DNA of 64,000 nt. Origin: Dryas octopetala (lineage: Eukaryota; Streptophyta; Magnoliopsida; Rosales; Rosaceae). Numbering within the stretch: position 1 is the first letter of the stretch; each line of letters begins with the position of its first letter. Shown piece after piece: positions 33,416 through 45,156 of this stretch. Under the pieces are notes generated by a model. The model saw nothing but the letters and a program-made list of their open reading frames with translations, had not been told where the DNA came from and did not search any database. The DNA lies in NCBI GenBank assembly GCA_963921425.1, contig OY992832.1, forward strand, positions 25,881,489 through 25,945,488, given 5' to 3'. The translations under genes and the position numbers were made by a program.

Positions 33416-34228
33416 CTATTGGTATCCCCGGTGCAGGTAAGAACTCCTCTATGATAAGATGGTATCAGAGATTCTCAAAGTTTTTTGAGTAATTTAATGA
33501 AATAGCCCCTTTTAATTAATGTTAAGCTTTTTTTGACCCCTAAGGCCCAAAACTTACTTTTATAGCTCTTTTGTATTTTCTGTGACCAAAATACCTCTCT
33601 CTCTATATATATATGTTATAGACCGAGAATTTCACCAGTAGACCAAAAAATCCACATCTCTCTCTCCCTCCCTACCTCCCTCCCTCCCTCCCTCCCTCAT
33701 CTGATCGAAGACTGCAACAAATCCAGATGGAAACCTATAGCTTGCATGGATCTGGCCATAAATATAGGCATACGGATTGTGCAGAGAACATGTTGAATAT
33801 TCGTATGCCATATATCCTTGGATTTGAACATGTTGAATGTTGAATATTCTTTTGTTGAATATTCGCATGCCATACTGGTGGAATTCGTATGCCATACATC
33901 CATGGCCATAGAATTCTATATAACTCATTGAATAGCCAGATGGAATTCCCATTCTTTCTTTCTCTTTCTTATTTCCTTTATTTTTCTTATTTCCTTTCTT
34001 TTTCTTTCTTCCAGCGCCGCTTTCTCTTCTTTTATTTTTCTTTCCTTTCTTTTTTCTTTTCAATTCGCTGCACCTCTCTAATTTCTTTCTTCTAATAAAA
34101 GTTATGAGAGGTTTATTGTAATTAATATATATATATTTATATCAATAATTACAAATACTACAAAGAATCCCTCAGTTATTACACCATTAAATCTGCAAGT
34201 GGCGAACATGCCTACCCTTAACTGCCCC
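33414..34228. other. Spacer with simple repeats and short palindromic motifs
   Basis: It contains a CCCT/TCCC-rich tract (about 33655-33697) and several copies of GTTGAATATTC and CATATGCC/GGCATA motifs (33770-33915). Related motifs recur at 34630-34710. No gene is recognised; the frame 33632-34063 is a Lys-rich artefact of the T/C tract. Confidence 0.5.
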
Positions 34229-34391
34229 AGATCTGAATTTAATGGAGAAGAAGAAGAAGATGTAAAAATTGCAGATGTGGAATTTTTAGTGGATAGAAGA
34301 GGTTGTCGACCGAAAATTACACATTGTCTACCGAAAATTCCACATCTGCAATTTTTGCATCTTCTTCTTCTTCTCCATTAAATCCAAATCT
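34229..34391. repeat. Hairpin with about 60-bp arms
   Basis: The arm CAGATCTGAATTTAATGGAG followed by (AAG)n and AAAAATTGCAGATGTGGAAT is matched in reverse complement by the sequence ending CTCCATTAAATCCAAATCTG. The loop region around GTCGACCGAAAATTACACA is itself partly repeated (TACCGAAAATTCCACA). Confidence 0.8.
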
Positions 34392-34968
34392 GGTTTTGAG
34401 ATACCTTGAACACATTGCTTGTGATAATTTCAACCATAATCAAATGAGATCAAATTACACAATTATTTCTTTCTCTTCTTTCTTCTTCCTCTTATTCTTT
34501 ACCCAACCCCAGCCACAAAATAAAGAAAATAGAAAAACAAAAAATTTCACCAAAGCAATGGAGGTGGGTTTTGGTCTGATCAGATCTTGCACCATTATTA
34601 GCAGAGAGGGGCTGGTTGACTACATAATAGAATGGGAATGTTGAATATTCAGAGAACATGGATCTAGCCATGGATATATGGCATATAGATTCATGGATAT
34701 AGTATGCCATTATTTTTGTTCTCATGATCTGGTAAGCAAAAATAATGGCAAAAGTAATGTTGAACAAAAATAATGGTTGAAGCTATGGATTTGGTACCAT
34801 AAAGTAATGTTGAATACGGATTATGAAAAAAAAAATCCAAAGAGTAATGCATGAATGACTTTAGAAAATTAAAAAGTAATGCAAGATAGACCCAGATTTT
34901 AGATGGGGGCATACGCTAAACCCCATTTCAGTGTCTTCTTTTTTCTTTAGCTTTCCCCTTCTAGTTTG

Positions 34969-34969
<1 letters not shown>
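34392..34969. other. Spacer, no gene recognised
   Basis: A+T-rich sequence; frames 34303-34644 and 34492-34912 have no domain. Confidence 0.5.

Positions 34970-35027
<58 letters not shown>
34970..35027. repeat. (CT)n microsatellite
   Basis: About 28 CT units, the complementary type to the (GA)n run 1.6 kb upstream. Confidence 0.95.
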
Positions 35028-35034
<7 letters not shown>

Positions 35035-35596
35035 CTCTCGAATTCGCAACATGTTGTTTGTTGAATTTGAAAACTAAATCAAGAAGTCAAGAACATAGAG
35101 GTAAAATCCCTAATTTTCAACGTTCTATTTTCCATGTTTAAATAGATACTCGAATGCTTTAATATCATCAACTAAATTCCCCTTTTTGCTAGTCATCTTG
35201 TTCAACTCTCTGTCGTCAGTCCCGAATTACCCAATAATAACCTTGTGCACACTGGGCTGACCTGAGATATTATACCTATTGAGAGTTTACACTCAACTAT
35301 GCAAAGATTTCCAATAATCCCATAATTTCATTCCCCAATCAATCTCTCACAACAACTTATTTCATCCTTATGTTCATGCTCAAATGAAAATAATATAATA
35401 ACATTTAATCGAAAATAAATCCAAATATATCATATACGATGAGAGAAAATATAATTCACAAAAACTACACAAATAAATTTTTTCATAAAGTTTAATAAAG
35501 TCAAAATTTCAATTGTAGAAGTTCCCCAATTATTCCCTACCTTGATTCCGAGCTAGCTAGTGCTTAAATTTCTTTTCCCTAGCTTCTAGAAATACT
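35028..35596. other. A+T-rich spacer, possible LTR-derived sequence
   Basis: No gene. The texture (GATTCCGAGCTAGCTAG and A+T-rich flanks) recalls central parts of gypsy LTRs, but I found no ends. Confidence 0.4.
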
Positions 35597-35604
35597 TCCA
35601 AGTC

Positions 35605-36113
35605 TAGACCTTAAACGAGTCGGGTGAAGCGGGTTCAGGTCAAACCCAACAAGACTTGTTAGTGATAACGGGTGAACCCGACCAGACCCATTAATCAACG
35701 GGTGGCAAAAACTTCAACTCGAACCCGACCCAAAAAATAACGAGTATACACTACTCGACTCGTTTTTACCCGTCAAGAAAAAAATATACATTTTTCAACA
35801 AAAAAAACTTGAATTAAATATACTTTATTACATAAATAAATACATTTTATCACATAAATAAATATATTTTATTACATAAATGTATATTTTAAATATTTCA
35901 CATAAGAAATATCTAAGAAATGTACAAATTAAATGATAAATCTCATATAAAAAAATATATTTATTCCTTAACGGGTCATAACGGGTACTCGCAAATTAAC
36001 CCGACCCGTTATTTTAACGGATTACTAACAGGTGACACTGATATCAACCCGGCCCGATAACCTCAAACCCGAACCCGTAAATTTTCGTGTCGTGTGTGTT
36101 TTTGCTAGGTCTA
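35605..36113. mobile_element. hAT-like MITE rich in ACCCGACCCG motifs
   Basis: Ends are TAGACCT (35605) and AGGTCTA (36113). The arms are rich in ACCCGACCCG/CGGGTCGGGT and TAACGGGT on both strands. Flanking octamers TCCAAGTC and TTTGAGTC match at 5 of 8 bases, so the duplication is decayed if real. No coding capacity. Confidence 0.6.
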
Positions 36114-36121
36114 TTTGAGTC

Positions 36122-37829
36122 TAACCCGAACATACAAGTGCATAAAAATATTTTTTTAAAAAACCAAGTAGATTATATTCTATTTACTTTTACTCTCTAA
36201 AAAGAAATAGTGTAATTCACACATATCGCTACGGGTCTCATATGGTCTCCAAACCAATTCCATTGGATTCGGGATGAAAAACAGAGTGAGAATATGTTAA
36301 ATAACTGGCCGGAAACAACCTCACGCTGCGCCACTCTCTTGCGGTGCGAGTAGGCATGAACAATGTTAGTATTCATCATCTTCTTCAAAAAAGAAATTGC
36401 AAAACTTATGGAGTTTCATGAACCCAAATTCACACCCTATTTTGACCTATCAAAACTTAACGAAATTTGGAAAATAAATACTCGTTTTGAAGCTTATACA
36501 ACCAGCCATAAAATGAACCCAAGCTAGGGGTACGAATAACATACTAACAATCTAACTTTGAATTTAACCTACAAATAAACCATGAAAATTTGGACCTCAA
36601 TAAGATTTTGAAATTTGATTTGGACACCCCAAAACCAATTTCAGAAAAAGAATGAACTTTCAACAACTTTAAATCACAAATATAAGTAACTGAATTCAAC
36701 TTTAAGACCTTTCTCCTTCAAAACTCAAGCTTCCTTACTTTCCCTCTCTTTTTGTTGTAAAACAAGATTGAATGAAAAATAACAGAGTATTCCCAGGTAT
36801 TTATATGAGAAGAAGAGAAAGCAAAATTGAATTGTTTGTTCAGTAAGAGGTTGCAAAATTAAGTTCTGACTTCTGAGTCTCTAAGAATCCTCCACCTCTT
36901 ACTATATATGTAACAAGCTCTTCCACCTTAAGCTATTAGACTACTAGATGGCTGTTGTTATGTTGGACACATTTCATACTATCTTTTTAGACATTATTTC
37001 TCTCATTTAGGTTGCTAGAAATTGAACTTTTTGTAGGTTTTACTTTGGTTTTGTGTTTTTAGGCTTTTTAGGGCAATTACGTTAGAACAGGCCAAACTAA
37101 GCACATTTGGAGACTATATGGGCTTTCGATAGAATAAAGGAGCTGAAAGAAGGCCTAAATGGGCCTTAGGGCCTACGCAAATCAACCGGCGAGATTCTAT
37201 TACAGCCTAAAACCTTGCAGCCCATTAAGCTCACCAATGCCACAAGAACCAAATTGGAGAAGGCCAAGCATAAAGCATTCCCACCCTAGGCCGTATGCAC
37301 CAATGCAAGCTTTTATGCTTGTCAAGTTTCCTTGCAGCTCATCACTCTAGTACACAAGAGGGAAGGCCCAAGGAACGAGCCCATCAATTTCCACACATGC
37401 ACACCCAAGGGAGGAGCAGAGTTGGCACATCATGCATGCAAACTCAATAGAGGGACAACATCCATCAAGTACGTCATAGCCCATATGCATGAGAAATGCG
37501 GTAAGTATAATACAAGACCCAAGTGCATGAGAATGTATGGGAGGAGCTCACATAAGCACTAAGCTCGCAAGAAACAAAAAGATGGCCTTGAAAGGCCCAA
37601 CTTCTTATAAGCTTGCGCCTAGGCCCCCATGCGTGCGTAAGGTAGAGTAGCAGCTCGCGAGCAAGGCGCAAGGCCTTACTGCCAACATGCTGTGCGCGCA
37701 CACCCAACCCACACAAGCAGGCCCGGGCACAAGGAAGGAGAGAAGGAGAGAAGGAGAGATGCCAATCCCCCTTAGCAGCCCAAAACGCAACTTCCTTGCG
37801 TTGCAAGGAAGCTTGTGGGGCAATGTTGT
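36122..37829. other. Spacer before the Athila-like element, no gene recognised
   Basis: The minus frame 36197-36388 and frames at 37159-37959 have no domain. From about 37570 to 37820 the base composition rises in G+C. A short perfect palindrome CTTCCTTGC/GCAAGGAAG sits at about 37790-37812. Confidence 0.5.
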
Positions 37830-39673
37830 TGTTTTTTAGAGAAAAAATCAATCGATTAAAACATATTAGGGCTTTAAGTATACTCGTAAGTGCATGAATC
37901 ACATTAATATCAAAGGATGCAAGTACGTGGTCGATCCCACGAGGAATGTTTAAATACACAACAAACCAATTTTACTTATCAGCTAGAATACACCAACACA
38001 CACATACGACAAGGGGGGTTGTAGGTTTTGAAACTCACACACACACACACACGTGATTATCTTGCAATATTGAGAATCCAAAATCCATTTCAAGCATGTA
38101 ATCCCCTATCACAAACCTTACTACCAATCAGTTGAACACAACATAACAAAGTTTGACTACTAAAAGTTTTGATTATTATCTTTTAGCAATAGTTCCTCTA
38201 TGACATAACTAGGAGCTTCCTAAGCTTTGCCCTAATTAGTTAACTACACATGTTTCCTAAAGCTTGATTATACTTAGGACTGTTAGTCATGCAAGAGTCA
38301 TTATTATTCTTGGGGAACGTCAAACACATAGAGCATAGAGTATCTTGATTATCGATCTATATGAACTTCGATGAATTCTAATTATCACGGATAGGTTCTT
38401 AGGTAACCCACTTGTTACCAATTGAAATTATCATCCTTTTAAGCTTATTTAATTTTATAACTTAAACTAGATGCAATTTTCCTAAGGTCCCAGTCAAAGG
38501 AATCATATAAATAGGATCAATTCTAATAAATAATAGAATTTTGTTACATGCAAACATCAAACCAACAACTAGAAGACTGATAGACTTGTGGTTAATTACA
38601 TAATTAAAACTTTAATTTTCATCTCAACATGCAAGAATAATCAACTAATTAATCATAATAAACAAATTCAAAAACCAAAGATGCATAATATAAATAAATT
38701 TTCAATCGATTGTCAACAAAATAAACTAAACTAAACAATTGTAATAAGAAAAACAAGAGAAAACATTAAATAAACACACAAGGGATTTCGGCACAAAGAA
38801 GGAAGCAAGAGAGAGACCATAAGCAAGGAGCCTCACGGCTAGGGTTAGCTAGGGCTTGCGACAAGCTTTCTCCTCTTCCTCTCAATGTCGAAATCCTCTC
38901 TCTCTAATATTCTGAAATTCTAAAGTTGTAAGCTCTCAAAAGTCCCCCTATTGTGAGAGAATGAGGGTCCTTATATAGAGTGAGGAGGTGGAGAGTCCAA
39001 AACCAACTAGGAAAAAAATTTTCCTTGTCCCTTAAGCAATGGGATTTGTGGTAAGGCTTAGGGTTTCCCCTTGGGCTTGCGGCATCACTTACGCCCACTC
39101 TCCCATGCGCCAACTCCTCTAGGGCTTCATCTAGTCCATGTGCATGCTCCTTAGGCCCAATCTTCAATACTTGCTTGTATGGAGGCCCAATAACTTGTGG
39201 AAGCTTCTAAAACCTTTGACCATATGAGTTGACTTTGACCAACTTTTCCTAGTCCACCTAGGATTCCTTGTAGAAGTAAGATTTCTAGTCCAACATGGAT
39301 TTCACTTTTACCATTTTTCCCATCTTAATTCCCAATGAAGTTAGGACCCCTTTTCCTACTAGGGTTAGGTTTTTCTAGTCTAACAAGGATTTCTCATTTT
39401 TGACCATGGAAAATCATAATTTCTTCTTCTTCAAGTTTGATCTTTCCTTGTGTGACTAGGAATCCTCATTCGATTAGGATTATAACTTTTCCTGATTTGA
39501 CCAGGATTTCTCCTCTTTTCCTAGTTTGACTAGGAAATGTCCTAAAACGACTCTTTTAGCTTCTTTTTCCATCTTTGCTTCATTTAATCTACAAAATACT
39601 AAAACAAACCCAAACACACAAAAATGTCGAGTTCTAGCACTCTAAATTAGGGAGTTAGTAACATAAAATGTCA
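37830..39673 (-). repeat. 3' LTR of the Athila-like element (1,844 bp)
   Basis: On the + strand it runs TGTTTTTTAGAGAAAAAATC to AACATAAAATGTCA. It matches 60914-62737 with scattered substitutions and small indels, including a longer CA-repeat region near 38030-38050. Frame 38904-39167 is not a gene. Confidence 0.85.
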
Positions 39674-39866
39674 TCAAATGCACACTCAATACACCCTCAA
39701 ACTTAGACTTTGCTAGTCCTCGAGCAAACAAAACAAAGAAAATACTCAAAACTGACTCATCTAAATCCAACAACTGATTTCATGAACATAACCATCAATA
39801 ACATAGAAAGCAAGGCATATAAAATATTAATTCTTCAAATTCTAATACTGCTTCAAACAACATACC
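39674..39866 (-). other. Interior next to the 3' LTR, with polypurine-type sequence
   Basis: Read on the minus strand it has GACTAGCAAAGTCTAAGTTT then GAGGGTGT shortly before the LTR, the usual layout at the 3' end of Athila-type elements. The Tat-type element is inserted at 39867. Confidence 0.6.
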
Positions 39867-40531
39867 TGTTCGTATGATTAATCGTCTGGGCATAACGATA
39901 AGTCACACGAGGCTTAACATCATGTTGTTTGGGCCTAGGCCCAAAAGACTAAGCCCTTCCTGGGCTCCTAGCCCCTGACCTACTAGGCTCTGGCCTCCTA
40001 GGCCACGACCTCCTAGGCTCTGGCCTCATAGGCTTCGGCCCCTTGGGCCCCGACCTCTTAGGCTCCGACCTCCCAAGCTCAAGCCTCCTGGGCCCCTGAC
40101 CCATGTCAACTCACTCGGATCCTCGAGACCGGTGACACGTGGCGCTTCTACAGTGCAAGTCATCACAAGGGACACGTGTCATTACCGGATTGGTTGACAC
40201 TCTTCCAAAGGTACTATAAAAGAGGTACCTTCTTGTCACAAAAGGACAATTCAATCAATATTATACTATTCATTCACTCTGCTCTCAGATCTCTCTGAAC
40301 ACTGACTTGAACGTCGGAAGAGCTTGGGCCGGTACCACACCGGTGCCCTTCCCGCTCACTTTTGTGTACTTGCGCAGGGTGCTTTGGATATCATTCTCTC
40401 TCATTACTCACTAGTCGGACCCAGCTATCCGTTCCTGCCCCACTTCGACGTGTCATCCACTCAGTGGTGGGTCAACGGGCCTACGTGGTTCGACTCGACG
40501 TTGACTGCTTTACCATTTTTGAGCATCAACA
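39867..40531 (+). repeat. 5' LTR of the Tat-type element (665 bp)
   Basis: It has a run of short degenerate repeats of the form GGCCTCCTAGGCTCCGACCT at about 39960-40100 and a TATAAAA box at 40215-40221. It is about 15 bp longer than the 3' LTR, mainly from one extra repeat unit, with a few substitutions besides. Confidence 0.92.
40215..40221 (+). promoter_or_regulatory. TATA box in the 5' LTR
   Basis: TATAAAA in GGTACTATAAAAGAGGTACC, itself inside a small GGTAC...GTACC palindrome. The same box is in the 3' LTR at 51190-51196. Confidence 0.75.
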
Positions 40532-40534
40532 GTT

Positions 40535-40552
40535 TGGCGCCGTCTGTGGGAA
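40535..40552 (+). other. Primer-binding site of the Tat-type element
   Basis: TGGCGCCGTCTGTGGGAA begins three bases after the LTR. This site type is common in Tat elements; I do not assign the tRNA. Confidence 0.75.
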
Positions 40553-40627
40553 ACGTAGCAAATTTTCCCCATTTGATTCTCTACCCTCAGTTGAGGTGCA
40601 CGGACTTCCGACCTTCCGACCCCTGCA

Positions 40628-42411
40628 ATGTTTGACGGAGGTCCTATTCTCGACCAAGTCGACAACACCCCGCTGGGTGACAAGCGAGGCAAGAAGACTG
40701 CCGAATCTGACCAGGAGGCGTACATCCAGCGATTGGAGGCTCAACTTCAACGAACCCAGAAACAGCTCGACCTCCAAAAGGGTACAACACAGTTGTATGA
40801 GCGACTCCTCCGCGACAGGGAAGAACATACCACTCCCCGGAGTGGTGAGAGGAGGAACCCCCACGACAGGGATGAACACACCACTCTCCGGAGTGGTGAG
40901 AGAAGGAACCCCCCCCCAAAGGGACCAAAATGTTCCGCGTCAATTGGACGCAGGGCAAGGTAGCCACCCACCCCCAGGTTTCCAAAAGAGACTTGTCCAC
41001 CCGGTCAGCCGGGCCCGATCTGGCGAGCATCCTACCCGCTCTGAAGAATTCCATATTTATAGGGATTTTCGTCATTTGCTCGAAGACAACCGCTCTCGAC
41101 GAGAAGAGTAGCGGACGAACCGGGGTGAATCCAACCCACGTCCCCAAGACTTTGAGGTGGAGGAGGCTAGTCGTCCCAAGCGACGACGGGGAGAAGAGCA
41201 GGTTTTCTCGGCTGGGCGCCGTGCGGAAGATGACACTTTCACAAGTGAGCAAGTCGCTGACTCCGGTAACAGCGGCTCTCTTCCACCAGACCAGCTCCAG
41301 CAACTCCTCATGGACATCAATGAGCGCCTGAGGGGAGTGGAGGGGGGAAGTTGCGGTGGGCACCCATCTTTAGAAACAAGGGTGCTGCCTGGACCTTTCA
41401 CAACTCGCATCTTGTCCACTCCTCCGGTCAGCGACGTTCGGCCTCCCAAGATAACTCTGTATACGGGAAAGGAAGACCCATATGACCACCTCATGAGTTT
41501 CCGATCAGCCCTGGAGTCCAAAGGTGTTGACGACATTACGAAATGTCGAATCTTCCCTTCCACCCTCTCTGGCAGTGCAAGGGACTGGTTCTACCAACTT
41601 CCTCTGGGCTCGGTTGATTGTTTCAACGAGCTCCGAGAGCTCTTCTTAGGCCAGTATATCATCCAGACCGATAGGATTTACACCACGGATGACCTGACTC
41701 GGGTCCGACAGGGCAGCAGGGAATCCCTTCAGGAATACATCACCCGATTTCAGCTAAAGCGATCTCGGTGTCGCGACTGTGATGAGAAGGTAGCCTTCGC
41801 TGCTTTCAAGGGTGGTCTCCTGGAGGGAGACTTCTTGTTTGAAATCAACCGCCGCAATCCGCACACCTATAAGGAACTCATGCAAGAGGTCATTGCCTAT
41901 GCCACGGATGAATTCAAAACATATGGAAAGAAGCCGCCCACCATGGATCGCCCAAGTACTGACCAGGCCATCATAGTGCCACCCCAGCCCAAGCCCTACT
42001 CGGGTAACCAGTATGGGGGGTCCGGGAAAAAGTTCAATAAATTCACCAAGAAACAATTTGGTGATGGTAGAGGCGGAGGACAACGAAGGGAGGAAACTTA
42101 TTAGACATCCTATGCCTCCAAGTTCAAAGTCTACACAATTCTCACTGTTACTTATACAGAATTTTATCCCCAGATCAAGGACATACTTCCTAAGCTCCCA
42201 CCCCGGCCACTACAAACACGGTATCGGGCTAATAAGAACTTCTTTTGCCTTTACCATGACGACCATGGCCATGACACTGAAGCATGTAGAGCCTTTAAGG
42301 AGGCAATAGAAATTTTGGTACAGGAAGGGAAGTTAGATGGTTTTATAGACAAGGAAGCCACCGAGAAGGCCAAGACCGAAGGACAACGACGGGAGCGGGT
42401 CAATACCATCT
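40628..42411 (+). pseudogene. gag of the Tat-type element, frameshifted
   Basis: Starts at the ATG at 40628 with a short coiled-coil-like segment (EAYIQRLEAQLQRTQKQLDL). The frame shifts at a run of nine C (40909-40917) that lies in the second copy of a small duplicated block. It meets a TAG at 41109-41111 and then runs open from 41157 to 42104. That part is the Retrotrans_gag domain: KITLYTGKEDPYDHLMSF, then LSGSARDWFYQLPLGS, FLGQY and SLQEYITRF. After the stop a further shifted frame (about 42130-42410) has FCLYHDDHGHDTEAC, the usual zinc-binding segment before protease. Structural protein of the particle; not functional here. Confidence 0.85.
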
Positions 42412-43203
42412 GTGGGGGCCCCAACCCTCGCTGGCAACTCCAACAGGGCTAGGAAGGAATATGCCCAAACTGCTCAGCAATGCTCCGGCGTTATGGCTGT
42501 ATACTTCCACCGTGGAAAAAAGACTCCTAAGCTCGGGTGGTCGCCCATTTCCTTTGCTGAGGAAGAGGAACGTGATTTAATCTTTCCACACGATGACCCT
42601 TTGGTCATTGAGGCCACCATAGCTAATTTTGATGTGGCTCGGATCCTTGTCGATTGTCGTAGCTCCGTCAACATCCTCTTCGCCTCAGCCTTCACAGCTC
42701 TTGGAATTGACCAGGAGAGGCTTGACCGGTCGGTCGCTCCTTTACTTAGCTTTTCGGGCGATATAGTCACCCCTCTTAGCGGGATCTACCTTCCATTCAC
42801 CCTCGGGAGGTATCCTTTGTCCGCTACCACAACCACTCTTTTTTTGGTGGTCGACTGCCCCACAGCGTATAACGTCATCCTAGGACGACCAGCCCTTAAC
42901 CAACTGAAGGTTATGATATCCACTCACTTGCTTTTGATCAAGTTCTCAACCCTATGTGGCACGGGGGTAGTCAAAGGCAACCAGGTATCAGCCAGGTCCT
43001 GCTATACGACTTTCGTCAAGAAGAAGAAAGAGGCCAAGCCCTCTATGGCTGTTTCTGTTTCCCTCACCTGCCCTACCCCCGATCCTCCTGAAGATCCCCG
43101 GGATTCATCTTTCAGAGCTATTGCCCAACCAGATGACAATCATGTGGCAGAAGTTCTCATCTCACCTGCCTACCCAGACCGCAAGGTACGGGTCGGAACC
43201 TAG
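42412..43203 (+). pseudogene. Protease (retropepsin) region of the Tat-type element
   Basis: The frame reads DDPLVIEATIANFDVARILVD, then CRSSVNILF at about 42653-42680, and later AYNVILGRPALNQLK, the conserved C-terminal ILGRP block. Where the family has D-(G/T/S)-G-S-S this copy has D-C-R-S-S, so the glycine of the active-site turn is lost. It ends at TAG 43201-43203, in the same frame as the reverse transcriptase. Confidence 0.82.
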
Positions 43204-44790
43204 CTCAGTATTGTTCTCCGAGAAGAACTCATTCACTTCCCTTGTGCCAATGCTGAAGTCTTTGCATGGTCCTATGATGACATGCCTGGGATCTCTCTGG
43301 AGGTGATCTCCCATCGCGTAAGTCTTAATCCGCGGCACCGCCCTGTCCGACAAAAGCGTAGGCAGTACAAGCCTGAAATCTATGCTGCTATGAAGGACGA
43401 AGTCGACAAATTACAGAAAATTGGTTTCATCAGCGAGGTTTCCTACCCGGATTGGCTAGCCAATGTTGTGATGGTCAAAAAATCAAATGGCAAGTGGCGG
43501 ATGTGCGTGGACTTCACCTACCTCAACAAGGCCTGCCCCAAGGATAGTTTTCCTCTTCCTCGAATTGACCAACTGGTTGACGCCACAGCAGGCCATGCAC
43601 TTCTTAGTTTCATGGACGCCTACTCCGGCTATAACCAAATCCTTATGCACAGCTCCGACCAGGACAATACGGCCTTCATTACTGACAGGGGCGTATATTG
43701 TTACAAAGTCATGCCTTTCGGACTCAAAAATGCCGGGGCCACCTACCAGCGTTTGGTCAACTCCATCTTCTCAGAATATATTGGTAAATCCATGGAAGTC
43801 TATGTGGACGACATGCTTGTCAAGAGTGTCCGGGCGGAGGACCACGTCCACAAACTTTCTGAGATGTTTTCCGTGCTCAAGAAGTACCAAATGCGCCTGA
43901 ACCCTGCCAAGTGCACATTCGGCGTATTTTCGGGAAAATTTCTTGGCTTCATGGTAAGCCAAAGGGGGATCGAGGCCAACCCTGAAAAAATCAAAGCCTT
44001 GATCGATATGCAATCTCCCAGGACTCAGAAGGAAGTCCAGAACCTAATGAGCCGGGTCGCCGCCTTGACACGATTCATATCTAAGGCCACCGACCGTTGC
44101 GCCCCATTCTTCAAAACCCTCAAGGCTCGGACAAAATACATTGACTGGACTCCGGAGTGTGAGAAGGCCTTCCAAGATCTGAAAGAGTACATGGGCAAAT
44201 CACCTCTACTTTCTAAACCCGAGTCAAGGGAAGAGCTACTCCTCTACTTGTCTGTTTTCCTGACAGCCACCAGCTCAGTCCTAATTCGACTTGAGGATAG
44301 GATTGAGCACCCAGTGTACTATACCAGCAAGGCCCTGCAAGATGCTGAGACCAGATATCCAGAGATAGAAAAATTAGCCCTTGCCTTGGTCACATCAGCC
44401 CGGCGCCTCCGCCCATACTTCCAGGCTCACTCTATCGTGGTTCTCACTAATCAACCACTTAGGCAAGTATTGCAGCGACCTGAGGTCTCTGGCCGACTTA
44501 TCAAATGGTCCATTGAGCTGAGCGAATTTGACATTTCCTACCGCCCACGACCCACGATCAAGGGACAAGCCATTGCAGACTTCATTTTAGAGTCTACATT
44601 CCTACCCGAGGCTGAGCCCTCCTCCGCCATTGTGTCGACCACCGACCCACCAACTTCTTCAACTCCAGCAATCAGGTTAGATCGCCCAATCTGGTCTTTA
44701 TATGTTGATGGATCTTCTAACCAGCAGTGCAGTGGAGCCGGACTTGTTTTGATCGCCCCTGACCAGACCACCATCGAGTATGCTCTTTAA
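43204..44790 (+). pseudogene. Reverse transcriptase and RNase H of the Tat-type element
   Basis: Open from 43282 to TAA 44788-44790. Reverse transcriptase blocks are clear: EVDKLQKIGFI, GKWRMCVDFTYLNKACPKDS, LLSFMDAYSGYNQI, VMPFGLKNAGATYQRLVN, then YVDDMLVKS with the catalytic YVDD at 43801-43812, and GKFLGFMVSQRGIEANPEKI. The linked RNase H follows (LLYLSVFLTATSSVLIR, YYTSKALQDAETRYPEIEKL). From about 44690 the second, archaeal-type RNase H begins (WSLYVDGSSNQQCSGAG) and is cut by the stop. This long intact frame is the best-kept part of the element. Confidence 0.9.
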
Positions 44791-45156
44791 TTCAGCTTCC
44801 AGGCATCCAACAATGAGGCTGAATAAGAGGCCCTCATCGCCGGCTTATCTTTGGCACTACATATGGACGTTGAGCAACTCAGAATGTACAACGATTCTCA
44901 ACTTGTGGTGAACCAGGTCACGCAGGAATACCAGACCAAGGGTGAGCGCATGGCCGCCTACTTCACAAAAGTTCAAAGCTTACTCAGTCAATTCTCAGCA
45001 TACCAGCTCATACAAATCCCTCGGGCAGACAATGAGAGGGCGGATGCTCTAGCTAGCCTTGCCTCGGCAGTTGACCATGAAGCCGGGAAGTCTGTCCCAG
45101 ATGAGTTCTTACCTCAGCGCAGCACTGATGTTATGGAAGTCTGCCAATCTGAGTAA
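44791..45156 (+). pseudogene. Second (archaeal-type) RNase H, remainder
   Basis: Same frame as upstream but with stops at 44788 and 44824. FSFQASNNEAE precedes the second stop. The open part has EQLRMYNDSQLVVNQVTQEY with the conserved DSQLVV motif and ADNERADALASLA near the end. Together with the earlier RNase H this gives the dual RNase H layout of Tat elements. Confidence 0.85.

Noticed and set aside
33462..33476. GATGGTATCAGAGAT, like a primer-binding site for initiator tRNA-Met
   Set aside because: No LTR ending in CA lies directly upstream and no matching second LTR was found.
37474..37959. 161-codon minus frame over the border of the Athila-like LTR
   Set aside because: It crosses an element boundary, has no domain and no relative that I recognise.
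40510..41563. Minus-strand frames of up to 239 codons over the Tat-type gag
   Set aside because: G+C-rich gag gives open shadows; the plus-strand gag domain is clear.
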